This document shows, piece after piece, positions 21,305 to 32,054 of a stretch of DNA of 64,000 nucleotides. Position 1 is the stretch's first letter, and each line of letters starts with the position of its first letter. Under the pieces are notes generated by a model. The model saw only the letters and a list, made by a program, of their open reading frames with translations, searched no databases and had not been told where the DNA came from. The stretch spans positions 9,672,001-9,736,000 of the forward strand of contig NC_052613.1 in assembly GCF_016545825.1 (NCBI RefSeq). The letters are read 5' to 3'. The position numbers were made by a program, and so were the translations under genes. Origin of the DNA: Eucalyptus grandis. Taxonomy: Eukaryota; Streptophyta; Magnoliopsida; Myrtales; Myrtaceae.

Positions 21305-22995
21305 TGTGGATGCCTCGCCAAGATGACTCGATTCTATAACGCAATGCCCAGTAAGAGATTAAGCCCATCGTTTGTCTAATCGAAGTAATTTATGGGTTAA
21401 GAGCTCAAATTGGGAATTTTGAGAAAATTGAGCGGCGAAATCCGATTTTTGAGTCGTTAAGTCTATATTTTTATAGAAATGATACTTTGAAGTGTTGTGG
21501 AGCTGTGAGATTTCACGGATCATGATTTGAACTGACAGTTTGCCCAAAACAAAATTTCGAAATTTCCCACGCACAGTGAACAGTGCACATCCAGTAACTT
21601 CGGGTCCTCATTTTGTTAGTTTTCAGTTTGATTTTGGGATGATCAAGTTGGGATTATTGTAGTACGTTAGAAGGGCTTTATATTGATTATAAGTATGTTT
21701 GGAACGGAGTTCGATAGAGAAAGTTATAGCGTAACTAAGTTTTACACTCAAGTGCTGCGTTACAAACGACTTGAATAATTGTTTTGACTATGTGATTCAT
21801 TAGCACATAGAAATCGTTTTATTAACGTTTAGGCATAATATAGCCGTTTCGTGGTTGATGTAGAGTGTTACCCAAATTTAATGTTGTTTCTCACTTATTT
21901 GATAGAATCACGAGATTGGAGGATCAAATAACGTGTGTTATTTGATTTTGGGGCATCCCTAGGTGAGTAGTACTAATGTCTCCTTTGGTTTTGTGAAACT
22001 CATATACTAAGGTAAGAGTAATTGACATATAAGTGTGTATGGAAGTGAGGACCCATTTGTTGTATAAAGATTGATATAATGCTCAGTACTTTTGAGTTAT
22101 AGTGGGATGATTCGACAAACTCTCTAAAGGATTATGCATGTTGTTTTAGTACAATTGATTATGTGATTATGTGATAACTATTGAAAAATAATACGTGTTG
22201 TGTTGAGGAAATCAAATGTGTTATGAACGGATAAATGACTAAGTGCTACTTAAGTGCTACACAACAATGAAACTTCGTGTGAGTCACCTCTAGGACCTTG
22301 TAGTTAAGGGCTAAGTGCTACATGGTGACCTGAGTCACGTGGGAGCGACCTCTAGGGCCTTGCACTAGTAACATGAGTAGTAAAGAGCTAAATGCTACAC
22401 GATGACGTAATTTCATAGAAACCCCCTCTAAGGCCTTGTACTATTGCTATATGCGATTAATGGCTAAGTACTACACGATAATATAATTTCGTGAAAGCCA
22501 CCTTTAAGGCCTTGAGTTTATATTGAGTGTGAAATGAACCATCGATATAAGATAGGATGAGTCCAATTATTAAACCAAATTGGTGATGCCTGTTTTGTTA
22601 TTATGGATGAATGAAAAAATTTGCTATTTGATATAGCTTGGTTGAGGTAACATATAACGCATTTTGTTCATGCAAGTTATTATATTTTTGTTTGGCAATA
22701 ATGAGCTATGTCTTGAGTTTTAAATGTGTAATGTGAAAGTTTAATACACTTTTATGGTATGTAGTACTCACTAAGTTGTAATTGCTCATTCCATTCATCT
22801 TCCATGTTGTCATATCCTAGGGTTAGCAACAAGTAGGACGAGAGCACTGCCGGGAAACTTTTGGGAGTTTATTTTGGGGTATGGCTTAAAAAGTTGGTTA
22901 TATAGTTGTTGTAAGTTTGTTGGGTTGGATGAATTCTGACTATACATATTCTTTTTAGTGGATTATAAAAACTCTGATGTTATAACCAACATATT

Positions 22996-23074
<79 letters not shown>

Positions 23075-23184
23075 TTCGAGATATACATTTTGTTATCGGT
23101 TAGTTTGTTATATTTGAAGTTGTGTCCTTTGTGAGGAAGGATGACCATTTCATCACCCTTTTCTTGTAGTTTTGGGGTGTGACA
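21305..23184 (+). mobile_element. Probable solo LTR, TGTGGATGCC...GGGGTGTGACA
   Basis: The block runs from TGTGGATGCCTCGCC to TTTTGGGGTGTGACA and has no coding frame. The right flank (23185 onward) resumes ectodomain 5'-flank sequence like 17265-17400, which supports the right border. I found no matching 5-bp duplication (CACAT versus GTGAG), so one side may be recombined. An (AT)n/(GT)n microsatellite lies near its 3' end. Confidence 0.5.
23000..23074. repeat. (AT)n-(GT)n microsatellite
   Basis: About 30 AT units (23000-23060) are followed by seven GT units (23061-23074). Long perfect AT runs are prone to length errors in assembly. Confidence 0.95.
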
Positions 23185-24339
23185 GTGAGGCCTATGAGGA
23201 CGAAGACAGGGATGGAGTGTGAAGGGAAAGGAGAGAAGGAGAGTGGTTGCGTCACCCATTTGAGTAAGTTCATGCTCTCATAGATGGAGAACATCATATG
23301 GAATGAGGGTTTAGAGTTCAGAGGGGCAAGCCAAGTATGGAGAAATTCTATTTTTATTCACTTTCTCCGTACCAAAGTGTGAAAGAGACAGATGTGGTTA
23401 TTCGAGTAAAGTTCATGTTCTCATGGGTGGAGAATTTTTATTGGAATGAGACTTTGGAGTTGAGGGAGGTATGCTAAGGTTGGAGAAACTTCTGTCAACC
23501 TGGCATTTCAAGGTGTAATTATGTAATGTTAAACTTGGTTTATTTTGTGAAAAATAGATAATTTGAAAAATATCTTCCAAAAAGTAATCACTCGTATCAT
23601 TTGAAATAATTATTCGATGAAAAATAATTTTATTGTTATTAATAATTTATGCCTCAACACTTTTATAGACGATAAAAATATTTTTCATTTATTTATTTTT
23701 ACAACGATGTAAGTAATTATTTTTATAAAAATATATTTCAATTCTTTTTTTTTTTTTTTTTTTTTGCAAAATAAACCTAAGCTTTTAAAGTCTAATCAAT
23801 TTATCACTCTCTGCAAATGTCATGTTCCATGGAAAATATCTCTCTATGCTCCTTTCGTGCTGGCTTCGTTGGCCTCCACATGCAAAACTAGAAAGGCAGC
23901 CAGAAAGAAGAAACAAAGGAAGACCAGAGAAATACACTTTTAATTGTTCAGCGTTTACGCTGATTTGAAGGGGTCAAAAATTAAAGTTTCTTTTCCAGCC
24001 AGGTTGAGTTACTCCCAAGACGTCTCTATACATGAGATTGGTGATATCGGACTTAAACGAAACATAGTACACTATATATATATTTGTAGCATATTTACTA
24101 ATTTATAAATAATTGAAACATGAATTACTAATTTTACTTGTATCTTCTTTTCTAGGAAAAATTAGATGCCGGATCATTTTCCCTTCTTTCCCGCAAGGTA
24201 AAGAAAGGGGAAGAAATAGTATACTAAGCAATTAAAAGGTGACTTATATTGTTCGGGATATTACTTTATAAATCAAAATAATGGACCAATCATTATATAC
24301 CTAACATCACCTCATCATTTGAATATTCACTTTGGCCAT
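23185..24339. other. Duplicated 5' flank and AT-rich intergenic DNA
   Basis: 23185-23340 is a diverged copy of 17265-17410. 23520-23730 has GAAAAATA-rich sequence similar to elements near 34080 and 37440. No gene is visible; a poly(T) run lies at about 23747-23765. Confidence 0.4.
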
Positions 24340-25298
24340 GGTTATTAATTGCATCAATGCATAGTGCTAACAGATCTGGTTTTCAATCTAAGGCTTGACT
24401 AGGCTTCGACCATGAAGAGTTCGTTCTAAAATGGGAATGGAAAGGAAACGACCAGGCTTGCCTGGCTTTGACCACAAAGGGTTCGATTTAACGTCAACAC
24501 TGAAAGGAGACAACCATGCTTAACCTCAAGATCACTAATTTAGCATAGATAATAAGGAATTGCTAAAACTTTGATCACACTTACTCACAAAGGAAGTCGG
24601 TGCATTTACAACTATAACATTTGTTGCCTAGCTAGTTCTTTTTTTTTTTTTTTTGGTAAGTATTTTATTACCTAGCTAGTTCTTAATCCATAATAAAATC
24701 TTTAAATGAAACAACAGATCTCTCAACTATACTTTTTAAATGAATTGGGCCTATCCGATTCAAGAGTTCATGTGAATTGAATTTGCATGCTTGCAGCATT
24801 TGAGCAGCCAATGTTGATGTATTAATGACCCACACGGAAAATTTGCCCCGAAAAGTCTTGAGGAGCAAACCATGAAACTTCCTAGTCAACGGGACCTCTA
24901 AATTACAATTAGGTTGGAGGACCCGCCAACGTGTTGAAATTGATGATCTTCCACGTTCCATGAAACTTCCGAGTTAGAGGAACCTCTAAATTACTCTTAG
25001 GAACAAACCTCCCGTTATACAATTCCTACTAAGCAGTGCAAATCAATTGTAGAATTTTTCTTTTTCTTTTCTTCCAATATACAAAACTTTAGTGCTAACA
25101 AAAATTAATTGTTTATATTATATTGCACATTTAAATTGAAATTCTTGTCCCGTTCCGGAGTTCCCGCTCCCTTTAATGTAATTTATAACCAAATGTAGTT
25201 ATGGGATTAGTAAACACCCACAGTAAGTGTCTTGAATCACAGCATTTATTAGTATTTTATGTGGTAGCAAAATTTTCGTAGTGTAATTTTAACTCAAT
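24340..25298. other. Ghost unit: 3' flank fused to 5' flank, kinase gene deleted
   Basis: 24540-24780 matches the 3' flank of the kinase units (AAGGAATTGCTA and GGAAGTCGGTGCATT, as at 49350 and 57120). 24785-25020 matches the 5' flank (ACCATGAAACTTCCTAGT and GGGACCTCTAAATTACA, as at 48245-48300 and 9100-9260). Everything between, a whole receptor kinase, is absent. Unequal crossing-over between units would leave this. Confidence 0.55.
24627..24684 (-). repeat. 30-bp poly(A) retroposon stub with 14-bp target duplication
   Basis: CCTAGCTAGTTCTT occurs at 24627-24640 and 24671-24684. Between them, on the minus strand, is TAATAAAATACTTACC followed by fourteen A. The uninterrupted relatives at 47035 and 49420 lack the insert. 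Confidence 0.65.
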
Positions 25299-25316
25299 AA
25301 GATAATAACTCAATGG

Positions 25317-26224
25317 CAATGCAAAAACTCACAAATCCCACAAAATTGCACGGAATGTAGAATGCTCACCAAAAAAGGAGAGAGGACTAGGCCTACTCGA
25401 TCTAAAACTTTGGAATAAGGTATTGATCGGTCGCATGCTTTGGAGCCTCATCAATCTTCTGTCCTCATCCCTGTGGAGTACTTGGGTTCATCATATCAAA
25501 TGCAAGGGTACTCCCATTATGCAAATCGACATAAAGGGCAATATGGCTTGGAGTTGGTGATGCATTCTCAAGCTAAGACATGCTCTAATGCCCATTATCT
25601 CTAGCCAAACATACGGTTGTAAAGAGATACACAAGGTATTCAGACAAGAGCGATTGCTCGTGGACTAGTATCAATTAATTCGGACCAGCGGTATTAGCAA
25701 GCATAATTTTATTGGTTGGCTTATTTGCAGTGATAGACTACCAACAGCAGTAGCCATATCATAGTGGTTGTCTTCAGTAGATACTAAGTGTAACTTTTGC
25801 ATGATTGGTGCATAAGATAGAAGCCACTTACTTTTTGAGTGCAAGTAGTGTATGGTGAAGTATTTTGGCACAAAATGGAATTTGGCGTTATGTAGGAGGT
25901 TGGAACTTAGAATTTCAATAGATGATTGGGGCCACCAAGGGCCAAAACTAGGAGGCGAGACTTCTCAAGCTATCTTTCTTAGCGACAATCCATTGCATCT
26001 GGATGGAACGTAACCGCAGACAATTTCAAAACATGTCAACTAAGCCTCATCTTTTGTTAGCTAGGATTCAAAAGGTTGCATTCCTAGGCAAATATTTTAT
26101 TGGCTACTATATGAAGACTTCCTTCCTCCGTCTTCTTGCATAATTAGTTTTGTGGAATACTAGGGAATTCCCCTAAATTTTTGTACCTCATCTAATTAAT
26201 TATATTCACATATTTACACCAAAA
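25317..26224 (+). mobile_element. 5'-truncated L1-type LINE fragment (RT C-terminal region and zf-RVT)
   Basis: From about 25374 one frame reads ERGLGLLDLKLWNKVLIGRM, the conserved segment after the reverse transcriptase core of plant L1 elements. Further on it contains CNFCMIG...SHLLFECK, the zinc-binding zf-RVT motif. Several in-frame stops (for example after MAWSW) make it dead. An 18-bp flanking duplication with two mismatches (AAGATAATAACT-YR-ATGG) lies at 25299-25316 and 26225-26242, with an A-rich end just before the right copy. This fits target-primed reverse transcription with strong 5' truncation. Confidence 0.75.
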
Positions 26225-26369
26225 AAGATAATAACTTGATGGAGTGAGATTGATGTCTTGTATCATATATGTGGCTATAGTGAGATTAAGGGATTAAATT
26301 TCTTAAATCATGGATGAATAAAACTTCATGTGTAATTGAGTACGACAATGTCAAGGATTTTTCATTTTC

Positions 26370-27434
26370 TAGAATTCTCGAGTATAATACAATAATATTG
26401 AAAAACTATTACAGAGCAAAGGTCCGATCGTAGTGCCAAACACGTAGAACACTATATATGAAGAGCATTATTACCATAGCATACACGTGAAAGTATTGAA
26501 GCTCGAAATCAATGATCATCACCGAGCATTGGGGCAATTAACAGCCATAATATAATAGAGGATGTTAGTGTTCTTGTATATGGTAGCTAGCCTACGTGAA
26601 TATTCAGATGATGAGGTGACGTTAGGTAAATTAAATTCGGTCCATTAAATTAATTTACTAAGTGATGTCCCAAACTACATAAGTAATTTTTTAGTTATCT
26701 AGTATACTTAGCGTTATTCTTTGACCTATTCCTTTCCTTTTGAACTTTGTATATACATTATGCACCGCATGGGGAAAAATGTTTGGCTGTGAAGCAATGT
26801 CTTGGTCTTGGTCGTCGCAAACAACCGTGTTTCCCAAGGTGCGCATAAATTATACGAATGGATTTGCAAAATGGAAAAAGCTGAGGAAAAGAGTAGCAGT
26901 GGAGGATTCTTCATTTTCTAGAATTCTTGAGTATAATACAATAATATTGAAAAACTATTACAGAGCAAAGGTCCAATCATTGTGCCAAACACATAGAACA
27001 GTATATATGAAGAGCATTATTACCCCAGCATATGAAAGTATTGAAGCTTGAAATCCATGATCATCAATACCGTGCATCGATGCAATTAACAGCCATAATA
27101 TAATAGAGGATGTTAGAATTCTTGTATATGGTAGCTAGCCTATGTGAATATTCAGATGATGGGGGTGATGTTAGGTAAATTAAATTCGGTCCATTAAATT
27201 AATTACTAAGTGATGTCCTGAACTACATAAGTAATTTTTTTATTCATCTAGCATACTTAGCGTTATTCTTCAGCCTATTTCCCTTTCGACTTTGTATATG
27301 TAATATGCACTACATGGGGAAAAATGTTTGGTGGTGAAGGAAGTCTCGGTCTTGGTCGTCACAGACAACCGTGTTTCCTAGGTCGTCTACAAGCTTCAAA
27401 GTTGAAAGCCGAATCTTACATGTTCGGAAATTGC
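26370..27434. repeat. About 547-bp tandem duplication of intergenic DNA
   Basis: AGAATTCTCGAGTATAATAC at 26371 recurs at 26920, and GGGGAAAAATGTTTGG at 26771 recurs at 27316. Order and spacing are conserved between the two copies. The same sequence, more diverged, is downstream of K2 (13430-13620). No gene is visible. Confidence 0.75.
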
Positions 27435-27442
27435 CTCGGCGC

Positions 27443-28436
27443 TAGGGGTGAGCATGGTCCGAGTTGGGCTGGTCCACCCCCTAACACTAGGACCAACCTG
27501 CACAGTATTGGTCCTCAATTTTTGGGACCGAGGACCAACTTTATTGAGCTTAGGACCAAGGACCAGATCGACCCAATGGGTTCAGTCCGATTCCAGAGTT
27601 AACCCGGGACCAACTGATAATTTTTATTTCCTTTTTTTGTATTTCTTAAAAAATATATTAATGACCAAATTGACCCAATGAGTTCATTCGGTTTCCAGTC
27701 AACCCAAGACCAACCAATAATTTTTTATTTCATTTTTTATATTTCTGAAAGGACAACCAAGGACCGTACCGACCCAATGGGTTCGATGATGAGCAAGGTC
27801 AGTTTAGAAAGGCAAGTGGTGAGAGTCAAGTGGGATGAACGTCGAACAGAATGAGCATCGAATGTTGAGCGGGGAGTAACAAGCCAAGCGAGCATCGAGC
27901 GGCGAGCGGCACGAATGACCCAAAGCGAGTGAGGCGAGTGTCGAGTGGCAAGCGGAAAAGTTGTTTCTTTCGATTTTGGCAAATTGAAAACTAAGAGGAC
28001 AAATAAAACAAAAGAAAACAAATACTAAAGGAGGATGTCAAGGAGCTGTTTATGCCTTTTTGGACACTGTGAGGATTCCTCACAAAAACATTTTCCTCAT
28101 TCGTAAATTATGACTATTGACATTGTAAAAGACATTAAAAATCTAAGTTATTAAATAATAATATAAAATTACTTGAACTCCTCATTAAAGAGTTATTTAA
28201 TGTTATTGACGCTATTTATTTTAAGGTTTCCTCTATATAAAAAAATTATAACTAATATTATATATATATAGTCAGGGTTGGTTTGGGTTAGACCGACCCG
28301 AAACTCTCATGACCGAGGATCGACCCGCACAGTGCTGGTCCAAGACTATGACCAAGGGCCGACCCAGTTTCCCTAGGAACCGGACCAAGACTGACAGGGT
28401 TGGGCCGGTCCAGCCCTGGACCGATGCTCCCCTCTA
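27443..28436. mobile_element. Non-autonomous hAT-like element
   Basis: A 994-bp element whose ends are TAGGGGTGAGCATGGTCC and the complement of TAGAGGGGAGCATCGGTCC. It is flanked by CTCGGCGC (27435-27442) and CTCAGCGC (28437-28444), an 8-bp duplication with one mismatch, the length used by hAT transposases. Subterminal GGACC/GGTCC motifs are abundant. No transposase frame is visible. Confidence 0.75.
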
Positions 28437-28444
28437 CTCAGCGC

Positions 28445-29224
28445 TAAAGTCCACTTCAACATTTTTCACGTTGGAGTCAAAGTGGAATAGGACTTTGACC
28501 GTGAAAAGAAAATGATAAAGAAAAGGAGTAGTGCGGACTTGTTGATTGGGTCAGAGAAAGAAAAGAAACAAATAAGGAAATGAACTCCTTGTTTGAGTCG
28601 ACAAAAGTTCAGACGGATGACCAATGCATTCACCTCCGTTTGAGAGCGTGTGGGCAGCTACCAAGGCTCTCCCGTGGGCTAAAAACGGCCCTCATTTTGA
28701 AGCCCATCTGCTGGGTTCGCGCCCCAGCCCACTCGGGAGGGCCTTAATTGGTATGACAAGCTTAACGTGTTTGTGAAATATATAATGATCCGTAAGCCTC
28801 GTTCCCTTTTATTATGGTATAATTTTTTTGTATTTATTTTAACTTATTATTTTTATTATAGTTATGCCTATGCCAAAATTTTAAAATCAAAATGTCCCTA
28901 ATCGTGATGAGAAGTAGCAAGCAATGTGATTACTAAATGATACATGCAATTTTTTGGGTTAGGGGGCCAATTTATGTCATAAATTAGATCCCTAATATTG
29001 ATAGAAATGCTACGGAGATCCAAATGTGAAAATTTATATGCCAACTATACCCTTTTCACTCTTTTTTTAGTCACACTTGTAGAAATTCAACCTAGACATA
29101 TTATCACAAATTTATAAACAGCCCAATTATCATTAATTTTGCAATTGCTTTTTTTTTTTCAAATAGTATGTTACAAACTATGCCGGTCTCATATAATTAA
29201 TATTGAATAACCCTGACTTGAGTT
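28445..29224. other. Intergenic
   Basis: I see no gene or element with defined borders. The last about 100 bases are the 3' flank of K3. Confidence 0.4.
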
Positions 29225-30062
29225 ATTACTCTCTTGTAGAGACAAACTTACACTTGGACAAGCTACAAGCAATTTTGAGGGTGATGACAAAATGGGTTTG
29301 GAAGGAATTTACAAGGCATCAACACTTCCTTTTAGCATTTGCACAACTTGGGTCATACATGGTCGAGCTCTTGGATTGATTTGAATGCACTATAAGCCAG
29401 TTATAATAATCTTCTTCATGATCACTTCATCCTCCTCATTTGTGATCCGGAGTAGTCCAAGCTCCTCTTGGAGCTCTAGGCATACCCAATGAGGGAAGTA
29501 TGCTTCGATGGTTTTGATCTATTGTGACTTTGATACTTTTTCTCGTATTGACCATCTCCAGAACTATCATACCGTAGCTGTAAATATCTAATTTGTGAGA
29601 AACCCCTTCGATGTTCCTCATGATTAGTTTTGGAGCAATGTATCCAACGATGCCCAATTCTCTCTTGTCTTGGGCATATTTTGGCAAGACCAAAATAGGA
29701 AATCTTGGGATAATAGTTTGCGTCAAGGAGAATGTTATGAGGCTTTATGTCGAAGTGTAAGATCCTCATTTTGCAAGTACTATGCATGTACTCTAGCCCA
29801 TAAGCTATTCTTAGCAAAATCCGATACAATGTGTCCCAACTCAAATGTTAATCTACCTCCAAAGTGCTATTCCCGTCGAATATGAACTTCTCAAGTGATC
29901 CATTGGGCATGAACTCATGAACCAAACCCTTTTTGCTTCCTTCAAAACAAAACCCCTCAAGGCTAACAACATTGACATGAGAAGTGTTGCTTATGCTTGC
30001 AACTTTATTGAAAAATTCTTTTACATCGCCTTTTAGTGTCTTTAGCAGCTTCACCACCATAG
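29225..30062 (-). pseudogene. K3: kinase-domain pseudogene
   Basis: It begins at the VAVK strand (VVKLLKTLKG) and runs to the kinase end, so the ectodomain, membrane segment and glycine loop are missing. HFDIKPHN is present but DFG reads YFG. About 30 bases of the activation segment are deleted between KICPRQ and VGYIAP, shifting the frame, and further stops follow. At 30063 the sequence switches to unit 3'-flank DNA (GGCCAATCCGATTCAAGAG), so the 5' half was lost by recombination between units. Confidence 0.8.
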
Positions 30063-30394
30063 GTTGACTATTTCAAATTAGGCCAATCCGATTCAAGAGT
30101 TCATGTGAATTGGATTCACTTGGATGGAGGTCATTTGATAAAATTTGTTGAACATGTCATCTATTTTGCATGATATTAAGCCTATTTGGAAAAATGACAA
30201 ACTCTATTGATAATATGAATTAACGCATTTTTCACTTTCTTTTTTTGCATCATACTTATAGTGATTTAATCTAGACATTTGATCACAAATTTGTGAAAAG
30301 CTCAATAGTCATTAATACTTTCACAGTTGTTTTTAAATACTCTATTACAAACTATGTTATTATGATATAATTGACACTGAATAACCCCAACTCA
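30063..30394. other. Unit 3' flank between K3 and K4
   Basis: No gene is visible. It is colinear with 24740-24790 and 49500-49790, the 3' flank of other units. Confidence 0.5.
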
Positions 30395-31089
30395 AGTCAT
30401 TACTCTCTTGTAGAGACAAAGTTTCACATGGACAAGTCTTGAGTGATCTTGAGGTGATGACAAGGATGGTTCAGGAGGAATTTGCAAGGTCTCAATACTT
30501 CGTTTTAGCATCTCCACAGCTTGAGTCATTGTTGGTTGAGCTTTGGATCCATCTAAATGCACCATAAGCCTATTACAATCATCTTCTTTGCAATTCCTTC
30601 ATCCTCCTCATTTGTGATCCCATGCAGTTCAAGCTCTTCTTGGAGCTCCAAGCTTCGGCAGACCCAATGAGGAAAGTATGTTTTACTAGTATGATCTACC
30701 AGACTTCGATGTAATTCCTTTTACCAACCATCTCTTGAACCATCATGTTGTAGTTATGGACATCTAATTTATGAGAAACCCCTCTAAGGTTCCTTATGAT
30801 TAGTTTTGGAGCAATGTATCCAGTAGCGCCCCGAGCATCTAGCATTGACATGATGCTCTCTTCTCTTGGGCATATTTTGGCAAGACCAAAGTTGGAAATC
30901 TTGGGATAATAGTTTGCATCGAGAAGAATGTTGTAAGACTTTATATCAAAATGCAAGATCCTCATGTTGCATCCTCTATGCAATAATCTAGCTTGTGAGC
31001 CATGTTGAGTGAAATATGGTATAATGTGTCCCAACTTAATGGTCAATCTACCTCCAAAGTGTTACTCCTATTGAATATGATGTGCACCC
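30395..31089 (-). pseudogene. K4: kinase C-lobe pseudogene
   Basis: Recognisable from the NTLEVD segment through [32 protein letters not shown], a decayed DVYSYG-like motif and the C-terminal lobe. The Asp of DFG is Asn, as in K1, and the catalytic-loop His-Asn of PHN is altered to SYN. Frameshifts occur near 31040 and 30690. At 31090 it is cut by a MITE. Confidence 0.8.
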
Positions 31090-31092
31090 TTA

Positions 31093-31935
31093 GGGTGCGC
31101 ATGGTAACTCTTCTTGGACGGATAACAGTTTCTTTTAAAAATAATTCTTTTCTATTTCTATTTCGGGAACAATTTCTGAATAAAATAAGATGTTTAGTAC
31201 CTACACAAAATTTCTATTCTTGAAATAGAAAAAGAATAGAAATGCATTTGCTACGATTTTTATTTTTATTTTTTATTTATTTTTTATTCTTGCTCACGGA
31301 TCGCCAACCGCTACTCGTCGTCGTTGCTCGCCACTCGTAGCCGCCGCGCCGCCATAGGACCACCAGCCGCTAATCGTCGCCGTCGACCACCGCCGCACGA
31401 TCGCCGCCCAAAGCCCACCGGCCATCGCCTCTCACGGCCGCCCATCCGCTGGCCGCAACGATGATTGGGTGATGGCGACTATGGTGGTCGGCGATCGACG
31501 GCAACAACTGCGGTCGGTGGCAATTGTCGCGGTCGGGGGTGGCTGGTGGGGGTCAGTAGGTGGCAACGACGACAATCGACGGTGGCAGCGACCATCGTCG
31601 CCGCCGGTGGGGCGATAGTCGGCGACGGTGGCTGTGATCGGTTGGAGGTGGCCTACAGTTGGCAGGCGGCCACCTACGGCCGCAGCAAGCAAGAAAAAAA
31701 AAAAGAAAACAAGAAAAGAAAAAATTGGCTTATTACTAGAAATTGTTCCCGAGAACAAGAAGCTACTTTTTTTTTTTGGTAAAGCAAGAAGCTACTTTTT
31801 TTTTTTGTTTCTTGTTTCTGTTTCAAATCTGTTCTCGGGAACAAAAGTTTTATCAAATGGATTTCTGTTCTTTTTTTGTTTAGGGGAACAAAAGAACAGA
31901 AATTGGGAGAAACATAAATGTTACCATGCAGGCCC
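31093..31935. mobile_element. PIF/Harbinger-like MITE (copy 2)
   Basis: 843 bp. The left end GGGTGCGCATGGTAACTC matches the complement of the right end, GGGCCTGCATGGTAACAT. Flanks are TTA (31090-31092) and TAA (31936-31938), a W-variant of the expected duplication. The core is GC-rich (31300-31680) like copy 1. It contains a 17-bp poly(A) stub (31756-31796). Confidence 0.7.
31756..31796 (-). repeat. 17-bp poly(A) retroposon stub with 12-bp target duplication
   Basis: CAAGAAGCTACT occurs at 31756-31767 and 31785-31796. Between them, on the minus strand, is CTTTACC followed by ten A. The same position in MITE copy 1 (8640-8655) is uninterrupted, so this is an insertion. Confidence 0.65.
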
Positions 31936-32054
31936 TAAAACAAGGGCAATCCTGTCCAAGATAAGTAATTGTGTAAAAAATGGATAAAATACCCAAATTG
32001 AATTAGGATTAGGGTTCTTCCTTTAATTTTTTCTCTATTTCTCCTGCGACTCAA

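Noticed and set aside
21094..21321. Phe/Ser-rich and Lys/Glu-rich frames on opposite strands near 21.1-21.3 kb
   Set aside because: They mirror an AAG/GAA-rich purine tract and have no domain signature.
23000..23259. Open frame over the AT/GT microsatellite
   Set aside because: Alternating Ile/Tyr and His/Thr runs are translations of the dinucleotide repeat.
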